Source of the DNA: Deminuibacter sp966424055
Lineage (GTDB): Bacteria > Bacteroidota > Bacteroidia > Chitinophagales > Chitinophagaceae
DNA: 64,000 nucleotides
Direction: 5' to 3'
Assembly: GCA_966424055.1 (NCBI GenBank)
Contig: CBJLMB010000013.1
Coordinates: 1-64,000 of the forward strand
The translations under genes were made by a program, and so were the position numbers. Each line of letters begins with the position of its first letter. Within the stretch, counting starts at the first letter, position 1. This document shows, in pieces, positions 52,281 through 61,524 of the stretch. The notes under the pieces were generated by a model. That model ran no database searches and was not told the origin of the DNA. It was given only the letters and a program-made list of their open reading frames with translations.

Positions 52281-52770
52281 CCATGGTTGATTAAAAGTTG
52301 GGCGTACCGGCGTTACGAAACCGGTTTCGCAAATAAAACTATTTTATAGCGTTCATTTAACACTTAAAATTATCATTTTAGTACCTGCATAAAAATGTAG
52401 GATTGTTTGAATAAGATAAACTTAATACCGATCTGCTGCCATCTTTTTTTATTAAGTGTCTATACTACAATTTTACATTTGAACAATATTAAGATTTTAA
52501 ACGACATGAAAAACCAGGTGAAGTATAATATATTGGTTTTTAATATGTAATGCTGTTGAGTTGTGTCCGTTCTACCATTAACGGATACTTAATTGAAATA
52601 ATTGCTATATGAGAGTATCAGCCAGATGTACCCTGCCGCCTGAACCAGACAGGTGGTTGCTTTCTCTTTTTCCTGTTCATCGTTTGTATTCATGTAATCA
52701 TAGTTTGCCAAAAGGATTTTGCACAGGCGCACCTGTTGCAATTGCTTGTTAAAAATAAACTGCATCCATT
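52281..52770 (+). promoter_or_regulatory. LacI/susC divergent control region (PUL 2)
   Basis: No gene lies in this 490-base gap. The palindrome CGAAACCGGTTTCG (52316-52329) is treated separately. TACATTTG (52474-52481) matches the Bacteroidota -7 box; a T-rich segment (52444-52450) stands where the -33 TTTG would be expected, so that part is weak. Transcription would start near 52488 and leave a leader of about 280 bases before susC, similar in length to the leader of PUL 1. Confidence 0.6.
52316..52329. promoter_or_regulatory. LacI-family operator palindrome
   Basis: CGAAACCGGTTTCG is a perfect 14-bp palindrome with the central CG step and GAAACCGGTTTC core typical of operators bound by LacI/GalR repressors. 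It lies 35 bases upstream of the divergent LacI-type gene, in the shared control region with susC. Confidence 0.8.
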
Positions 52771-55700
52771 ATGAGATCTTTTTTCAAAAACTTACAAGGG
52801 AATTGTTTCCTGTTTGTACTACTGGGCTGTTTGCTGCCATTGCTTTCCACAGCACAAGACCAGCATACAAGAGAAATCAGGGGGCTGGTTACTGATTCTT
52901 CCGGCAAACCGCTGCCCGGTATAACCATCCGGATAAAACGTACAGGACAGTCGAAAGCCACCGAAGCTGATGGCTCATTCCGCATTACTGCACAAAATGG
53001 TGATGTGCTTAGTTTTTCAGCACTGTCGTACACAACAACCGATATAACGGTAGGCAGCGCATCCATTTACACGGTTGTACTGCACGATGCAACCGCCGCA
53101 CAGCTGGGTGATGTGGTAGTGGTGGGTTACGGAAAAAGCACCCGGAAAAACCTGACAAGTGCCATCAGCTCGGTTAAAGGGGAAGACCTGAACAGGGGCG
53201 CTATCAGTGATGTAGGCCAGCTGCTGCAGGGAAAGGTACCGGGTTTGAACATATCGGCCAGCGGCGATCCCAACCGCCCTTCGGCAGTGGTGCTGCGTGG
53301 TGCATCAACACTCAATAGCTCACAGTCTCCTTTTTATGTAATAGATGGTATCCCCGGTGCGGATATTTCTGTGATCGCCCCTGATGATGTGGCTTCTATC
53401 GATGTGCTCAAAGATGCTGCCGCCACCGCTATTTACGGTAACCGCGCCGCCAATGGCGTTATTATCGTTACTACCAAGCGTGGTAAAAAAGGACAGCTGC
53501 AGGTTGCTTACAGTGGTTATGTGGGATTAGAAAAGGTATCACGCAAACTGCCCATGATGGATGCCGGAGAGCTAAGGGCTTTTCTTTCTAAAAATAGTCT
53601 TTCTTTTTCACCCAATGATGATAAAGGAGCCAATACCAACTGGCAAAGCGAAGTGGAGCGAAACGCAGCCGTATCACACAATCACAATCTTTCATTCAGC
53701 GGTGGTACAGAGCATAATAATTACAGCGCCAGCATCAACTATTTCGATAAGCAGGGTATCATCAACCTGAGTGGTTTGAAAAGAGTGATCGCAAGACTGG
53801 CCGTAGAGCAGTATGCATTTAACGATAAGGTGAAATTCGGTTTAACCGTCACCAACTCGAACAGTGATGCACAAAACGTTCCGTTGCGCAATGCTGTGCT
53901 GCTGCAAATGATCAATCGCCTGCCGGTATCACCGGTGAAAAATGCAGACGGCTCTTATTTTGAAAATTTTACGAATACCGGTTATTTTAACCCGGTGGCC
54001 ATGATTCATCATGCACAGGACAATACTAAAACCAATAACCTGGTAGGTAGCTTTACTGCACAGGTAAAACTGCCATTCGGCCTTACCTACGATCTTAACC
54101 TGGCCTACCAGCAGTCCAATACACTGCATGGTGAATTTTACGACAGCTATTATACTCAATACAACAGCAGCAATTTTTACAACAATCCCGATCCACCTGC
54201 CGTACATACCCTGGTGAACTTTGGCACCAACGGATCGGCGCTGCGCAACAGTTACCAGAACACCAACAAAATACTGGAAACCTTTTTCACCTGGAACCGG
54301 TCTTTTGGTGCGCATTCGGTAAATGCGGTACTGGGATATTCCTGGCAGGGTAACACACTGGGGGATGGGTTCCAGGCCACCAGTACCAATTTCCCGGTAG
54401 ACAATGTGAGCTATAATAACCTGGGGCTGGGTAATCCTTATGCCATCTCTTCTTACAGGATCGATTTTGGGCCCGATAATTACCAGGAAACCCGTTTGAT
54501 CTCTGATTTTGCCCGGTTGAACTACAATTACAAAGATAAATACCTGCTGCAGGGCTCCATCCGCCGCGATGGTGGTTCGGTGTTTGGTAAAAACCACCAA
54601 TGGGGTTATTTCCCTTCAGTAGGTATCGCCTGGCGTATGATCCAGGAAGATTTTATGCGCCGTCAACAATTGTTCAGCGATCTGAAACTGCGCGCGAGCT
54701 ATGGTGTTACGGGTAATGCCACTGGCTTTAATGCCTATACTGCACAGCAAATATCAGGTGCCCTGGGTAGTTTTTATTACAATGGTGTGCAGATGGCCGC
54801 TTATGGACCAACACAGGCTTCCAACCCAGACCTGCAATGGGAAAAAACAGCAACCACCAATGTGGGTGTTGATTTCTCATTGCTGAAAAACAGGTTGAGC
54901 GCTACCCTGGAATGGTACAACAAAAAAACAACAGGTATGATCTATTCCTACCGGGCAGACCCGATACTGGTTCCGGTTGGCAGCATCGTTGCAAATGGTG
55001 GCAGTATGAAGAACACCGGTATTGAAATTAGTATCACTGCAGCTCCGATACAGAACGCCCGCTTCAGCTGGACCACATCGCTCAACCTGGCACATAATAA
55101 AAACACCATTCTCAGCCTGAACAACCCGCTGTTTTCCGGTGGCGATTCCATTCGTTTATCCGATCCCGAAGGGGCCGGGCAAACCAACAGCACTTTGCAG
55201 ATTTTAAAATCCGGTAAACCATTGGGGCAGTTCTTTTCATTGCAGTATGCCGGGAAAAATGCCAATGGCGTTTCCCAGTATGTTGCCGCCGACGGCAGCT
55301 TAACCACAACACCTTCAATTGGTATGGATTATCATTATCTCGGTAATGCGCAGCCTACCTGGTTACTGGGCTGGTCGAACAGTTTACGTTACCGCAATTT
55401 CGACTTGAATATTTTTATGCGCGGCGTACTCGGCAATAAAATATTCAATGCAACAAGGGCCGACCTGTTCAGGCCTGGTACAGCACAATACACCAATATC
55501 CTGAAAGAAGTGGCGGGTGAATCGATCAATGATGGCAATGCCTATAAATACTCCAGCAGGTTTATCGAAAACGGCAGCTACCTGCGGATGGATAATGCCA
55601 CGCTGGGCTATACTATTAAAAAAATAGGCACTTATATCAAAAGCCTGCGCCTGTATACTTCTGTGAACAATCTTTTTGTTATTACAGGATATAAAGGAAT

Positions 55701-55803
55701 AGACCCGGAGATTAACCAGGGCGGCATTGCACCAGGCGTGGATGCCAATAATTTCTATCCCAAAACCCGCACGTTTATGCTGGGAGCCAATGTGTCATTT
55801 TAA
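52771..55803 (+). CDS. SusC/RagA TonB-dependent outer-membrane transporter (PUL 2)
   Basis: A 1010-aa SusC-like transporter. It has a signal peptide (FVLLGCLLPLLSTAQ), then a carboxypeptidase-regulatory-like domain (residues about 35-110: EIRGLVTDSSGKPLPGITIR), then a plug with DVVVVGYGKSTRKNLTSAIS and ASIDVLKDAAATAIYGNRAA, then the barrel ending KTRTFMLGANVSF. It would import oligosaccharides with the SusD encoded 22 bases downstream. The gene begins the + strand operon of PUL 2, divergent from the LacI regulator. Confidence 0.97.
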   Translation: MRSFFKNLQGNCFLFVLLGCLLPLLSTAQDQHTREIRGLVTDSSGKPLPGITIRIKRTGQSKATEADGSFRITAQNGDVLSFSALSYTTTDITVGSASIYTVVLHDATAAQLGDVVVVGYGKSTRKNLTSAISSVKGEDLNRGAISDVGQLLQGKVPGLNISASGDPNRPSAVVLRGASTLNSSQSPFYVIDGIPGADISVIAPDDVASIDVLKDAAATAIYGNRAANGVIIVTTKRGKKGQLQVAYSGYVGLEKVSRKLPMMDAGELRAFLSKNSLSFSPNDDKGANTNWQSEVERNAAVSHNHNLSFSGGTEHNNYSASINYFDKQGIINLSGLKRVIARLAVEQYAFNDKVKFGLTVTNSNSDAQNVPLRNAVLLQMINRLPVSPVKNADGSYFENFTNTGYFNPVAMIHHAQDNTKTNNLVGSFTAQVKLPFGLTYDLNLAYQQSNTLHGEFYDSYYTQYNSSNFYNNPDPPAVHTLVNFGTNGSALRNSYQNTNKILETFFTWNRSFGAHSVNAVLGYSWQGNTLGDGFQATSTNFPVDNVSYNNLGLGNPYAISSYRIDFGPDNYQETRLISDFARLNYNYKDKYLLQGSIRRDGGSVFGKNHQWGYFPSVGIAWRMIQEDFMRRQQLFSDLKLRASYGVTGNATGFNAYTAQQISGALGSFYYNGVQMAAYGPTQASNPDLQWEKTATTNVGVDFSLLKNRLSATLEWYNKKTTGMIYSYRADPILVPVGSIVANGGSMKNTGIEISITAAPIQNARFSWTTSLNLAHNKNTILSLNNPLFSGGDSIRLSDPEGAGQTNSTLQILKSGKPLGQFFSLQYAGKNANGVSQYVAADGSLTTTPSIGMDYHYLGNAQPTWLLGWSNSLRYRNFDLNIFMRGVLGNKIFNATRADLFRPGTAQYTNILKEVAGESINDGNAYKYSSRFIENGSYLRMDNATLGYTIKKIGTYIKSLRLYTSVNNLFVITGYKGIDPEINQGGIAPGVDANNFYPKTRTFMLGANVSF

Positions 55804-55825
55804 ACCTAACGATTAAATCTTTAGT

Positions 55826-57442
55826 ATGAAAAGAATATTTCCCTGTACCGGCTGCTGGATATTGCTGCTGCTTGTGTTTACTGCCTGTCATAAGCTGGAT
55901 GTGCCGGTTAAAACCGAGCTTACACCTGAAGTGTTTCCACAAAACCCATCACAGTTTATCCAGGCTTCCGGCCCGGTATATGTGGCTTTCAGGGGCAATT
56001 TTTCATTGGACTACTGGTTCATGCAATCACTGAGCACTGATGAAGCTATCCTTCCTGCAAGAGGCGGTAACTGGTACGATGGACAGAATTATGCCATGCT
56101 GCATTACCACAACTGGACAAAAGACCATGGATGGACCAACGGCTGCTGGAACTATTTCTCTACAGTGATCGGCACTGCCAACCAGGCGCTTTCTGTACTG
56201 AACCAGACAATGCCGGCAGGCGCAGCAAAGCAGGCTGGTCTTGCAGAACTAAGGATGATGCGGGCCCTCAGCTACTACCTGATGATGGATCTATATGGCA
56301 ACCTTCCAATAGATACGGTTTACGGTGAGTTTAAACCCCAGGTTAATATGCCGCGTACACAGGTGTTCAGTTTTATTGAATCGGAAGTGAAAGCCTGCCT
56401 GCCTTACCTGGACCCCTCAACAGGTGTGGCCACTTATGGACGGGCCAATAGATACACCGCATTTGCTTTGCTGGCTAAAATGTACCTGAACGCAGAATAT
56501 TATACCGGCACCCCCCGCTACAATGATTGTATCGTGGCCTGCGACAGTGTGATCAATTCAGGAAAATATGCGCTGGAACCGCGCAGCAGTTACCTGAAAA
56601 TGTTTTATCCCGATAATGGTCCGCAGATGAAAGAATTCATTTTTGCGGTGCCATATGACCCATCTGCTTCTACTGCGTATGGTTTAAATGGCTATATGTA
56701 CCATGCGCGCTATGATGTGCCGCGTTCTGAAAGGGCAAAGTTCGGGTTGCCGTTTACACCCAGTGCCGCCGAAAGCACCCTGCCTGAATTTTATGCGCAT
56801 TTCAATGATGCGAATGATATCCGCAATGGTCAGTGGTTAACCGGGCTGCAATACATGAACGATGGCATTACTCCCGTTATGGTAACAACGACCAACCTTG
56901 GCTATAACCAGTTTTACACAGGTAATAACCCGGGTGCTGCCTATACCTACCAGGTAAATTTAACACCGGATGTACAGCTGCGGCAAAACCCATCGCTGTT
57001 CGACTGCGGTAATGATGAAATAGCCTGGAATATGGGATACCGGAACATTAAATTTTATCCGGACAATACATCCATTAACCGCAACCAGAACAATGATGTG
57101 CCTGTATTCAGGTATGCAGATATTTTACTGATGAAAGCCGAAGCGATACTGCGTGGCGGCACACCCACCCAGGGACAAACTGCGCTATCACTGGTGAATC
57201 AGCTGCGGGCTGTACGCACCACGGCTGCCTCATGGAGCAGCCTCACCCTCGATTCAATATATGAAGAAAGATGCCGCGAATTTGCCTGGGAAACCTGGCA
57301 CCGGAATGATATGATCCGTTTTGGTAAATACGAAAACAAATGGGGCTTTAAAACGGATGCAGACCCGAATCATCGTATTTTTCCCATACCTACCAATGCA
57401 ATAATGCTGAACCCGGCATTGAAACAGAACCCGGGCTACTGA
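55826..57442 (+). CDS. SusD/RagB family glycan-binding lipoprotein (PUL 2)
   Basis: A 538-aa SusD-like surface lipoprotein with lipobox VFTACHKLDVP after a short signal peptide. Helical SusD signatures include AELRMMRALSYYLMMDLYGN, then RANRYTAFALLAKMYLNAEY, then DVPVFRYADILLMKAEAILR, and the C-terminal block EERCREFAWETWHRNDMIRF, then HRIFPIPTNAIMLNPALKQN. It pairs with the upstream SusC to capture the PUL 2 glycan. Spacing to SusC is 22 bases, so co-transcription is likely. Confidence 0.96.
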   Translation: MKRIFPCTGCWILLLLVFTACHKLDVPVKTELTPEVFPQNPSQFIQASGPVYVAFRGNFSLDYWFMQSLSTDEAILPARGGNWYDGQNYAMLHYHNWTKDHGWTNGCWNYFSTVIGTANQALSVLNQTMPAGAAKQAGLAELRMMRALSYYLMMDLYGNLPIDTVYGEFKPQVNMPRTQVFSFIESEVKACLPYLDPSTGVATYGRANRYTAFALLAKMYLNAEYYTGTPRYNDCIVACDSVINSGKYALEPRSSYLKMFYPDNGPQMKEFIFAVPYDPSASTAYGLNGYMYHARYDVPRSERAKFGLPFTPSAAESTLPEFYAHFNDANDIRNGQWLTGLQYMNDGITPVMVTTTNLGYNQFYTGNNPGAAYTYQVNLTPDVQLRQNPSLFDCGNDEIAWNMGYRNIKFYPDNTSINRNQNNDVPVFRYADILLMKAEAILRGGTPTQGQTALSLVNQLRAVRTTAASWSSLTLDSIYEERCREFAWETWHRNDMIRFGKYENKWGFKTDADPNHRIFPIPTNAIMLNPALKQNPGY

Positions 57443-57540
57443 TTGAAGACCGGAATAAAATGCCAACCTGTAGCCTGAATTGTCAACAGGCTGCAGGTTG
57501 GCCATTGGTGCAGGTGAATTCATGGATCAAATTAAAAGGT

Positions 57541-59739
57541 ATGAAACAATTCTTCTTGTTGTGTGGCTTTATTTCTTTGGTATCCGCAGCATCAGCACAG
57601 CTGAACACCGATGCTGCAAAAAAAATGTTGCAAAGAGTAGTGCCTGCACATGCAGCCGGTTTTGTGGTGGAAGCTTTGCCACAAGATGCAGGCCAGGATG
57701 TTTTTGAAATCGCCTCGCGAAGCGGCAAGATTGTTTTGCGTGGCAATAATGGTGTGGCAGTGGCATCGGCTTTGTATTATTATCTCAATGAATATTGTCA
57801 TTGCCAGCTTACCTGGAATGGCGTTAATATGCAGCTACCCGCCAGGCTGCCTGTTGTAAAAACACCCGTAAGGAAAAACACGGCTTACACTTACCGCTAT
57901 TACCTCAATTACTGCACATTCAATTATAGCATGAGCTGGTGGGACTGGCCGCGCTGGGAAAAAGAGATCGACTGGATGGCACTGCATGGCATCAATATGC
58001 CGCTGGCAATAACAGGAGAGGAGTATACCTGGTATGAAGTGTATAAAGACATGGGCTTCACTGATACAGACCTACAATCTTTTTTTTCAGGGCCTGCTTA
58101 TTTTTCCTGGTTCTGGATGGGCAATCTTGACGCATGGGGTGGGCCGCTCCCGTTCAGCTGGATGCAATCGCACCGGCTATTGCAACAAAAAATACTGCAG
58201 CGCGAAAGAGCGCTGGGTATGCATCCCGTACTGCCTGCATTTACAGGGCATGTGCCGGCAGCATTTAAAAAGAAATACCCGCAGGCTAGGTTGAAAGCAA
58301 CCAACTGGAACAATGGTTTTGCTGATACATATATACTTGATGCCGCTGATCCGCTGTTTGCTGAGATCGGCAAACGGTTCCTGCAGAAACAAACTGCATT
58401 ATTTGGTACAGATCATCTTTATTCGGCCGATACGTTCAATGAAAATGAACCCCCTTCTGATGATCCTGATTTCCTTGCCAGGCTCAGTGCAAAAGTGTAT
58501 GAAGGCATGCACAGTGCCGATACAGCAGCTGTATGGGTTATGCAGGGATGGTTGTTTTACAGCGACAAAAAATTCTGGAAAGCGCCGCAAACAGAAGCGC
58601 TGCTGAAAGCCGTGCCGGATAATAAAATGATCCTGCTCGATCTCGCAGCCGAAATAGAACCTGTATGGAAACGTACATCGGCATTTTACGGCAAACCCTG
58701 GATATGGAATATGCTGAACAATTTTGGCGGCAATACCAACTTGTTCGGCCGTATGGATGGCGTGGCCACCGGCCCTGCCGCAGCATGGAATGATCCCCGG
58801 AAAGGGCGTATGGCGGGTATAGGATTAACCATGGAAGGCATAGAACAAAACCCCGTGATATACGAGCTGATGACAGCGCATACCTGGCGTACAAACGAAA
58901 TCAGCCTGGATGAATGGCTGCCTGCATACATCAGGAACCGCTATGGCGCTGCAGATACAGCCGCTATCAGGGCCTGGAAGGTATTGCATGCAACAGTATA
59001 TAATGGACGCCGCATACGTGACGGTGCCGAATCCATCCTTCAGGCAAGGCCCACTTTTGATTCGCTTACACAGTGGACAAAAACCACGCTCAATTATGCT
59101 GCTGAAGACCTGCTGCCTGCCTGGGATGCCTTGCTGCAGGCTGCAGACCACTGTGGCAGCTATGATGGCTACCGCTTCGACCTGGTAGATCTTACACGGC
59201 AGGTGCTGGCCAATTATGCACTTCCCTTACAGCGTAAATGGGTAGCCGCTTACCACAACAATGATACAGCTGCTTTTGATCGTTATAGTACTGCTTTTAT
59301 TCAGTTGATAGATGACATGGACCAACTGCTCGCCACCCGCAAAGATTTTTTGCTGGGCAGCTGGATCGCAGATGCCCGCCGTTGCGGAACCACACCGGCA
59401 GAGAAAAACCTCTATGAAAAAAACGCCCGTAACCTTATTACCCTTTGGGGCGATGCAGCCAGCCCGCTGCATGAATATGCCTGCCGGCAATGGAGCGGAC
59501 TATTCTCCTCTTTTTATAAACCCCGGTGGCAACAGTTCTTTACCCTATTAACGGTTGCATTGCGCAGCGCCGCCAAACCCGATCTGGACGGCTTCAAACA
59601 ACAGGTAGCGCAATGGGAATGGCAATGGGTTAACAGGCGCGAAGATTACCCGGTTACACCATCGGGTGATGAAGTGGAAACAGTGCGCCGCCTGTACCAC
59701 AAATACAGGGAGCACGTGGCTGCAGCATATAGTAACTGA
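57541..59739 (+). CDS. Alpha-N-acetylglucosaminidase, glycoside hydrolase family 89
   Basis: A 732-aa GH89 enzyme, the NAGLU family that removes terminal alpha-linked N-acetylglucosamine. I chose the ATG at 57541, which begins a clear signal peptide (KQFFLLCGFISLVSAASAQ); an in-frame ATG at 57460 would add 27 unlikely residues. Motifs: ALHGINMPLAITGEEYTWYE near 145-165, WFWMGNLDAWGGPLPFSWM near 190-208, the catalytic-type Glu in YSADTFNENEPPS near residue 300, and a second Glu in GLTMEGIEQNPVIYELM near 431. It acts outside the cytoplasm. Its presence beside pectin-type enzymes is unexpected. Confidence 0.94.
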   Translation: MKQFFLLCGFISLVSAASAQLNTDAAKKMLQRVVPAHAAGFVVEALPQDAGQDVFEIASRSGKIVLRGNNGVAVASALYYYLNEYCHCQLTWNGVNMQLPARLPVVKTPVRKNTAYTYRYYLNYCTFNYSMSWWDWPRWEKEIDWMALHGINMPLAITGEEYTWYEVYKDMGFTDTDLQSFFSGPAYFSWFWMGNLDAWGGPLPFSWMQSHRLLQQKILQRERALGMHPVLPAFTGHVPAAFKKKYPQARLKATNWNNGFADTYILDAADPLFAEIGKRFLQKQTALFGTDHLYSADTFNENEPPSDDPDFLARLSAKVYEGMHSADTAAVWVMQGWLFYSDKKFWKAPQTEALLKAVPDNKMILLDLAAEIEPVWKRTSAFYGKPWIWNMLNNFGGNTNLFGRMDGVATGPAAAWNDPRKGRMAGIGLTMEGIEQNPVIYELMTAHTWRTNEISLDEWLPAYIRNRYGAADTAAIRAWKVLHATVYNGRRIRDGAESILQARPTFDSLTQWTKTTLNYAAEDLLPAWDALLQAADHCGSYDGYRFDLVDLTRQVLANYALPLQRKWVAAYHNNDTAAFDRYSTAFIQLIDDMDQLLATRKDFLLGSWIADARRCGTTPAEKNLYEKNARNLITLWGDAASPLHEYACRQWSGLFSSFYKPRWQQFFTLLTVALRSAAKPDLDGFKQQVAQWEWQWVNRREDYPVTPSGDEVETVRRLYHKYREHVAAAYSN

Positions 59740-59777
59740 TATAAATTATTAAATCATTCATCCAGTTTATCACAAAT

Positions 59778-61328
59778 ATGTTCCAGGTATACCGGTTATC
59801 AATCGTATTATTCTGTCTCATTGCAGGCAGTATGGTTAAAGCACAGCGTCCTGTGCTGGATATTGTACATTTTGGCGCCAGGGCAGATGGGATTACAGAC
59901 AATACAGCTGCCATACAAAAAGCCATCAGCCAGGCATCAGCCACTGGCGGTGGTATAGTGGTGGTGCCGGCCGGCCGGTTTTTAACCGGCGTATTGACAC
60001 TGCAATCGAATGTAGAACTGCAACTTGCTGAAGGCGCAGTATTGCTGGCTTCCGCCAGGCGCGCTGACTATGGGGGACGAAATGCATCGGCCCTGCTGGT
60101 GGCCAGCGGGCAGCAGCATATTGCTTTAACAGGAAAAGGTATCATTGACGGGCAGGGCACCGCATTGCTGGAAGATATCTATCGCATGCTGCATACAGAC
60201 ACCTTGCAGGATGATGAATGGCAAACTTATAATCCCTGGCACCAGATGCGCCCTGCAGAACACAATCGCCCCAAATTAGTGGAGTTTATACAATGTTCAG
60301 ATGTTGCCATTAAAGGTATTACGCTGAAAAACGGATTGTGCTGGATACAAAATTATAAAGAATGTACCCGCCTGGTCATTGACAGCGTTCGCGTGGAAAG
60401 CACTACTTTCCTGAACAATGATGGCATCGATGTGGTGGATTGTAAAGACGTACGTGTTACGCATTGTGATATCAATGCTGCGGATGATGGCATCTGCCTC
60501 AAATCAGAAAACCGCAACAGCCGCTGCGAAAATGTATATGTTGCCAACTGTCGCGTTCGTTCCAGTGCCAGCGCCATAAAACTGGGCACTGCATCATGGG
60601 GCGGCTTTAAAAATATCACCATCCATAATATATCGGTATATGATACTTACCGCTCTGCCATCGCGTTGGAAAGCGTGGATGGTGGTGTGCTCGAAAATGT
60701 GGATGTGCGCAATATCGACGCGGTAAATACCGGTAATGCAGTATTTATCCGCCTGGGTCACCGCAATAAAGACAGCGTCATTAGCCGTGTGCGGCACCTA
60801 TACATCGGCAATATAAAGGTCGCTGTTCCTGCCACCAAGCCAGATGCCGGCTACCCAATGGAAGGGCCTTCCCTCCGGTATCCGCACAATATTATGCCGG
60901 CCTCAGTTACGGGATTGCCGGGGCACCCGGTAGAAGATGTGCTGTTGGAAAATATCTCCATTACATATGCCGGCGGAGCCAGTAAAGACACCGCTTTTTT
61001 TGCACTTGATTCACTGGGTAGGATAACAGAGAATGCATCCGGTTATCCCGAATTTTCCATGTTTGGTGAACTGCCTGTCTGGGGGTTTTATGCCCGGCAT
61101 GCCAGCAATATCCGGTTGCTCCATTGCGAGCTGGGGTATGAAAAACCCGATTTTCGCACAGCGATGATTTTTGATGATGTACAAAAACTGCAGCTGCAAA
61201 AACTGCATATCCGCTCCGGGCAACAGGCGCCGTTTATAGTGCTGCATAATACACCCGGGGCAGCACTGGAAGGCTTACAACTGCCGCAACCGGGTAAAAC
61301 AGCTGTTTTGCGTACAACCAGCCGGTGA
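59778..61328 (+). CDS. GH28-like polygalacturonase-fold enzyme
   Basis: A 516-aa right-handed beta-helix protein of the GH28 type with a signal peptide (YRLSIVLFCLIAGSMVKAQ). It opens with the GH28/pectate-fold start VLDIVHFGARADGITDNTAA. The GH28 catalytic aspartate regions are visible: NNDGIDVVDCKDVRVTHCDI (Asp near residue 216) and NAADDGICLKSENRN (DD near 235). The usual GHG region is SSASAIKLGTASWGG instead, and no R-I-K motif is visible, so it may be a divergent glycosidase of the fold. It acts outside the cytoplasm, probably on a uronate- or rhamnose-containing chain. It follows the GH89 gene by 38 bases. Confidence 0.85.
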   Translation: MFQVYRLSIVLFCLIAGSMVKAQRPVLDIVHFGARADGITDNTAAIQKAISQASATGGGIVVVPAGRFLTGVLTLQSNVELQLAEGAVLLASARRADYGGRNASALLVASGQQHIALTGKGIIDGQGTALLEDIYRMLHTDTLQDDEWQTYNPWHQMRPAEHNRPKLVEFIQCSDVAIKGITLKNGLCWIQNYKECTRLVIDSVRVESTTFLNNDGIDVVDCKDVRVTHCDINAADDGICLKSENRNSRCENVYVANCRVRSSASAIKLGTASWGGFKNITIHNISVYDTYRSAIALESVDGGVLENVDVRNIDAVNTGNAVFIRLGHRNKDSVISRVRHLYIGNIKVAVPATKPDAGYPMEGPSLRYPHNIMPASVTGLPGHPVEDVLLENISITYAGGASKDTAFFALDSLGRITENASGYPEFSMFGELPVWGFYARHASNIRLLHCELGYEKPDFRTAMIFDDVQKLQLQKLHIRSGQQAPFIVLHNTPGAALEGLQLPQPGKTAVLRTTSR

Positions 61329-61524
61329 TACCGTTTTTTCCGCCAGGCATATTGTTTAGCAGGATCATTCGGGGCGTTTAGGGCAAACCAGTACACCACA
61401 GGATGCAGCTATAATGAAAAAAATTATATTTGGCTGCCGGTGCCGGCGACATACCAGGAAATGCTTGTGTTTGCCCTGATGAACACCGGTTGATTTTGTC
61501 AACTATCGAAACAATTATTTGCCG
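61329..61524. other. Short gap before the rhamnosidase gene
   Basis: No gene is visible. The small inverted repeat GCCGG-2-CCGGC lies near 61436-61447 without a U-run, so it is not a convincing terminator. The rhamnosidase may be read from the operon promoter or from its own; I cannot identify a promoter here. Confidence 0.4.

Noticed and set aside
57460..57540. Longer start for the GH89 enzyme
   Set aside because: The 27 extra residues would hide the signal peptide that begins cleanly at the ATG at 57541.
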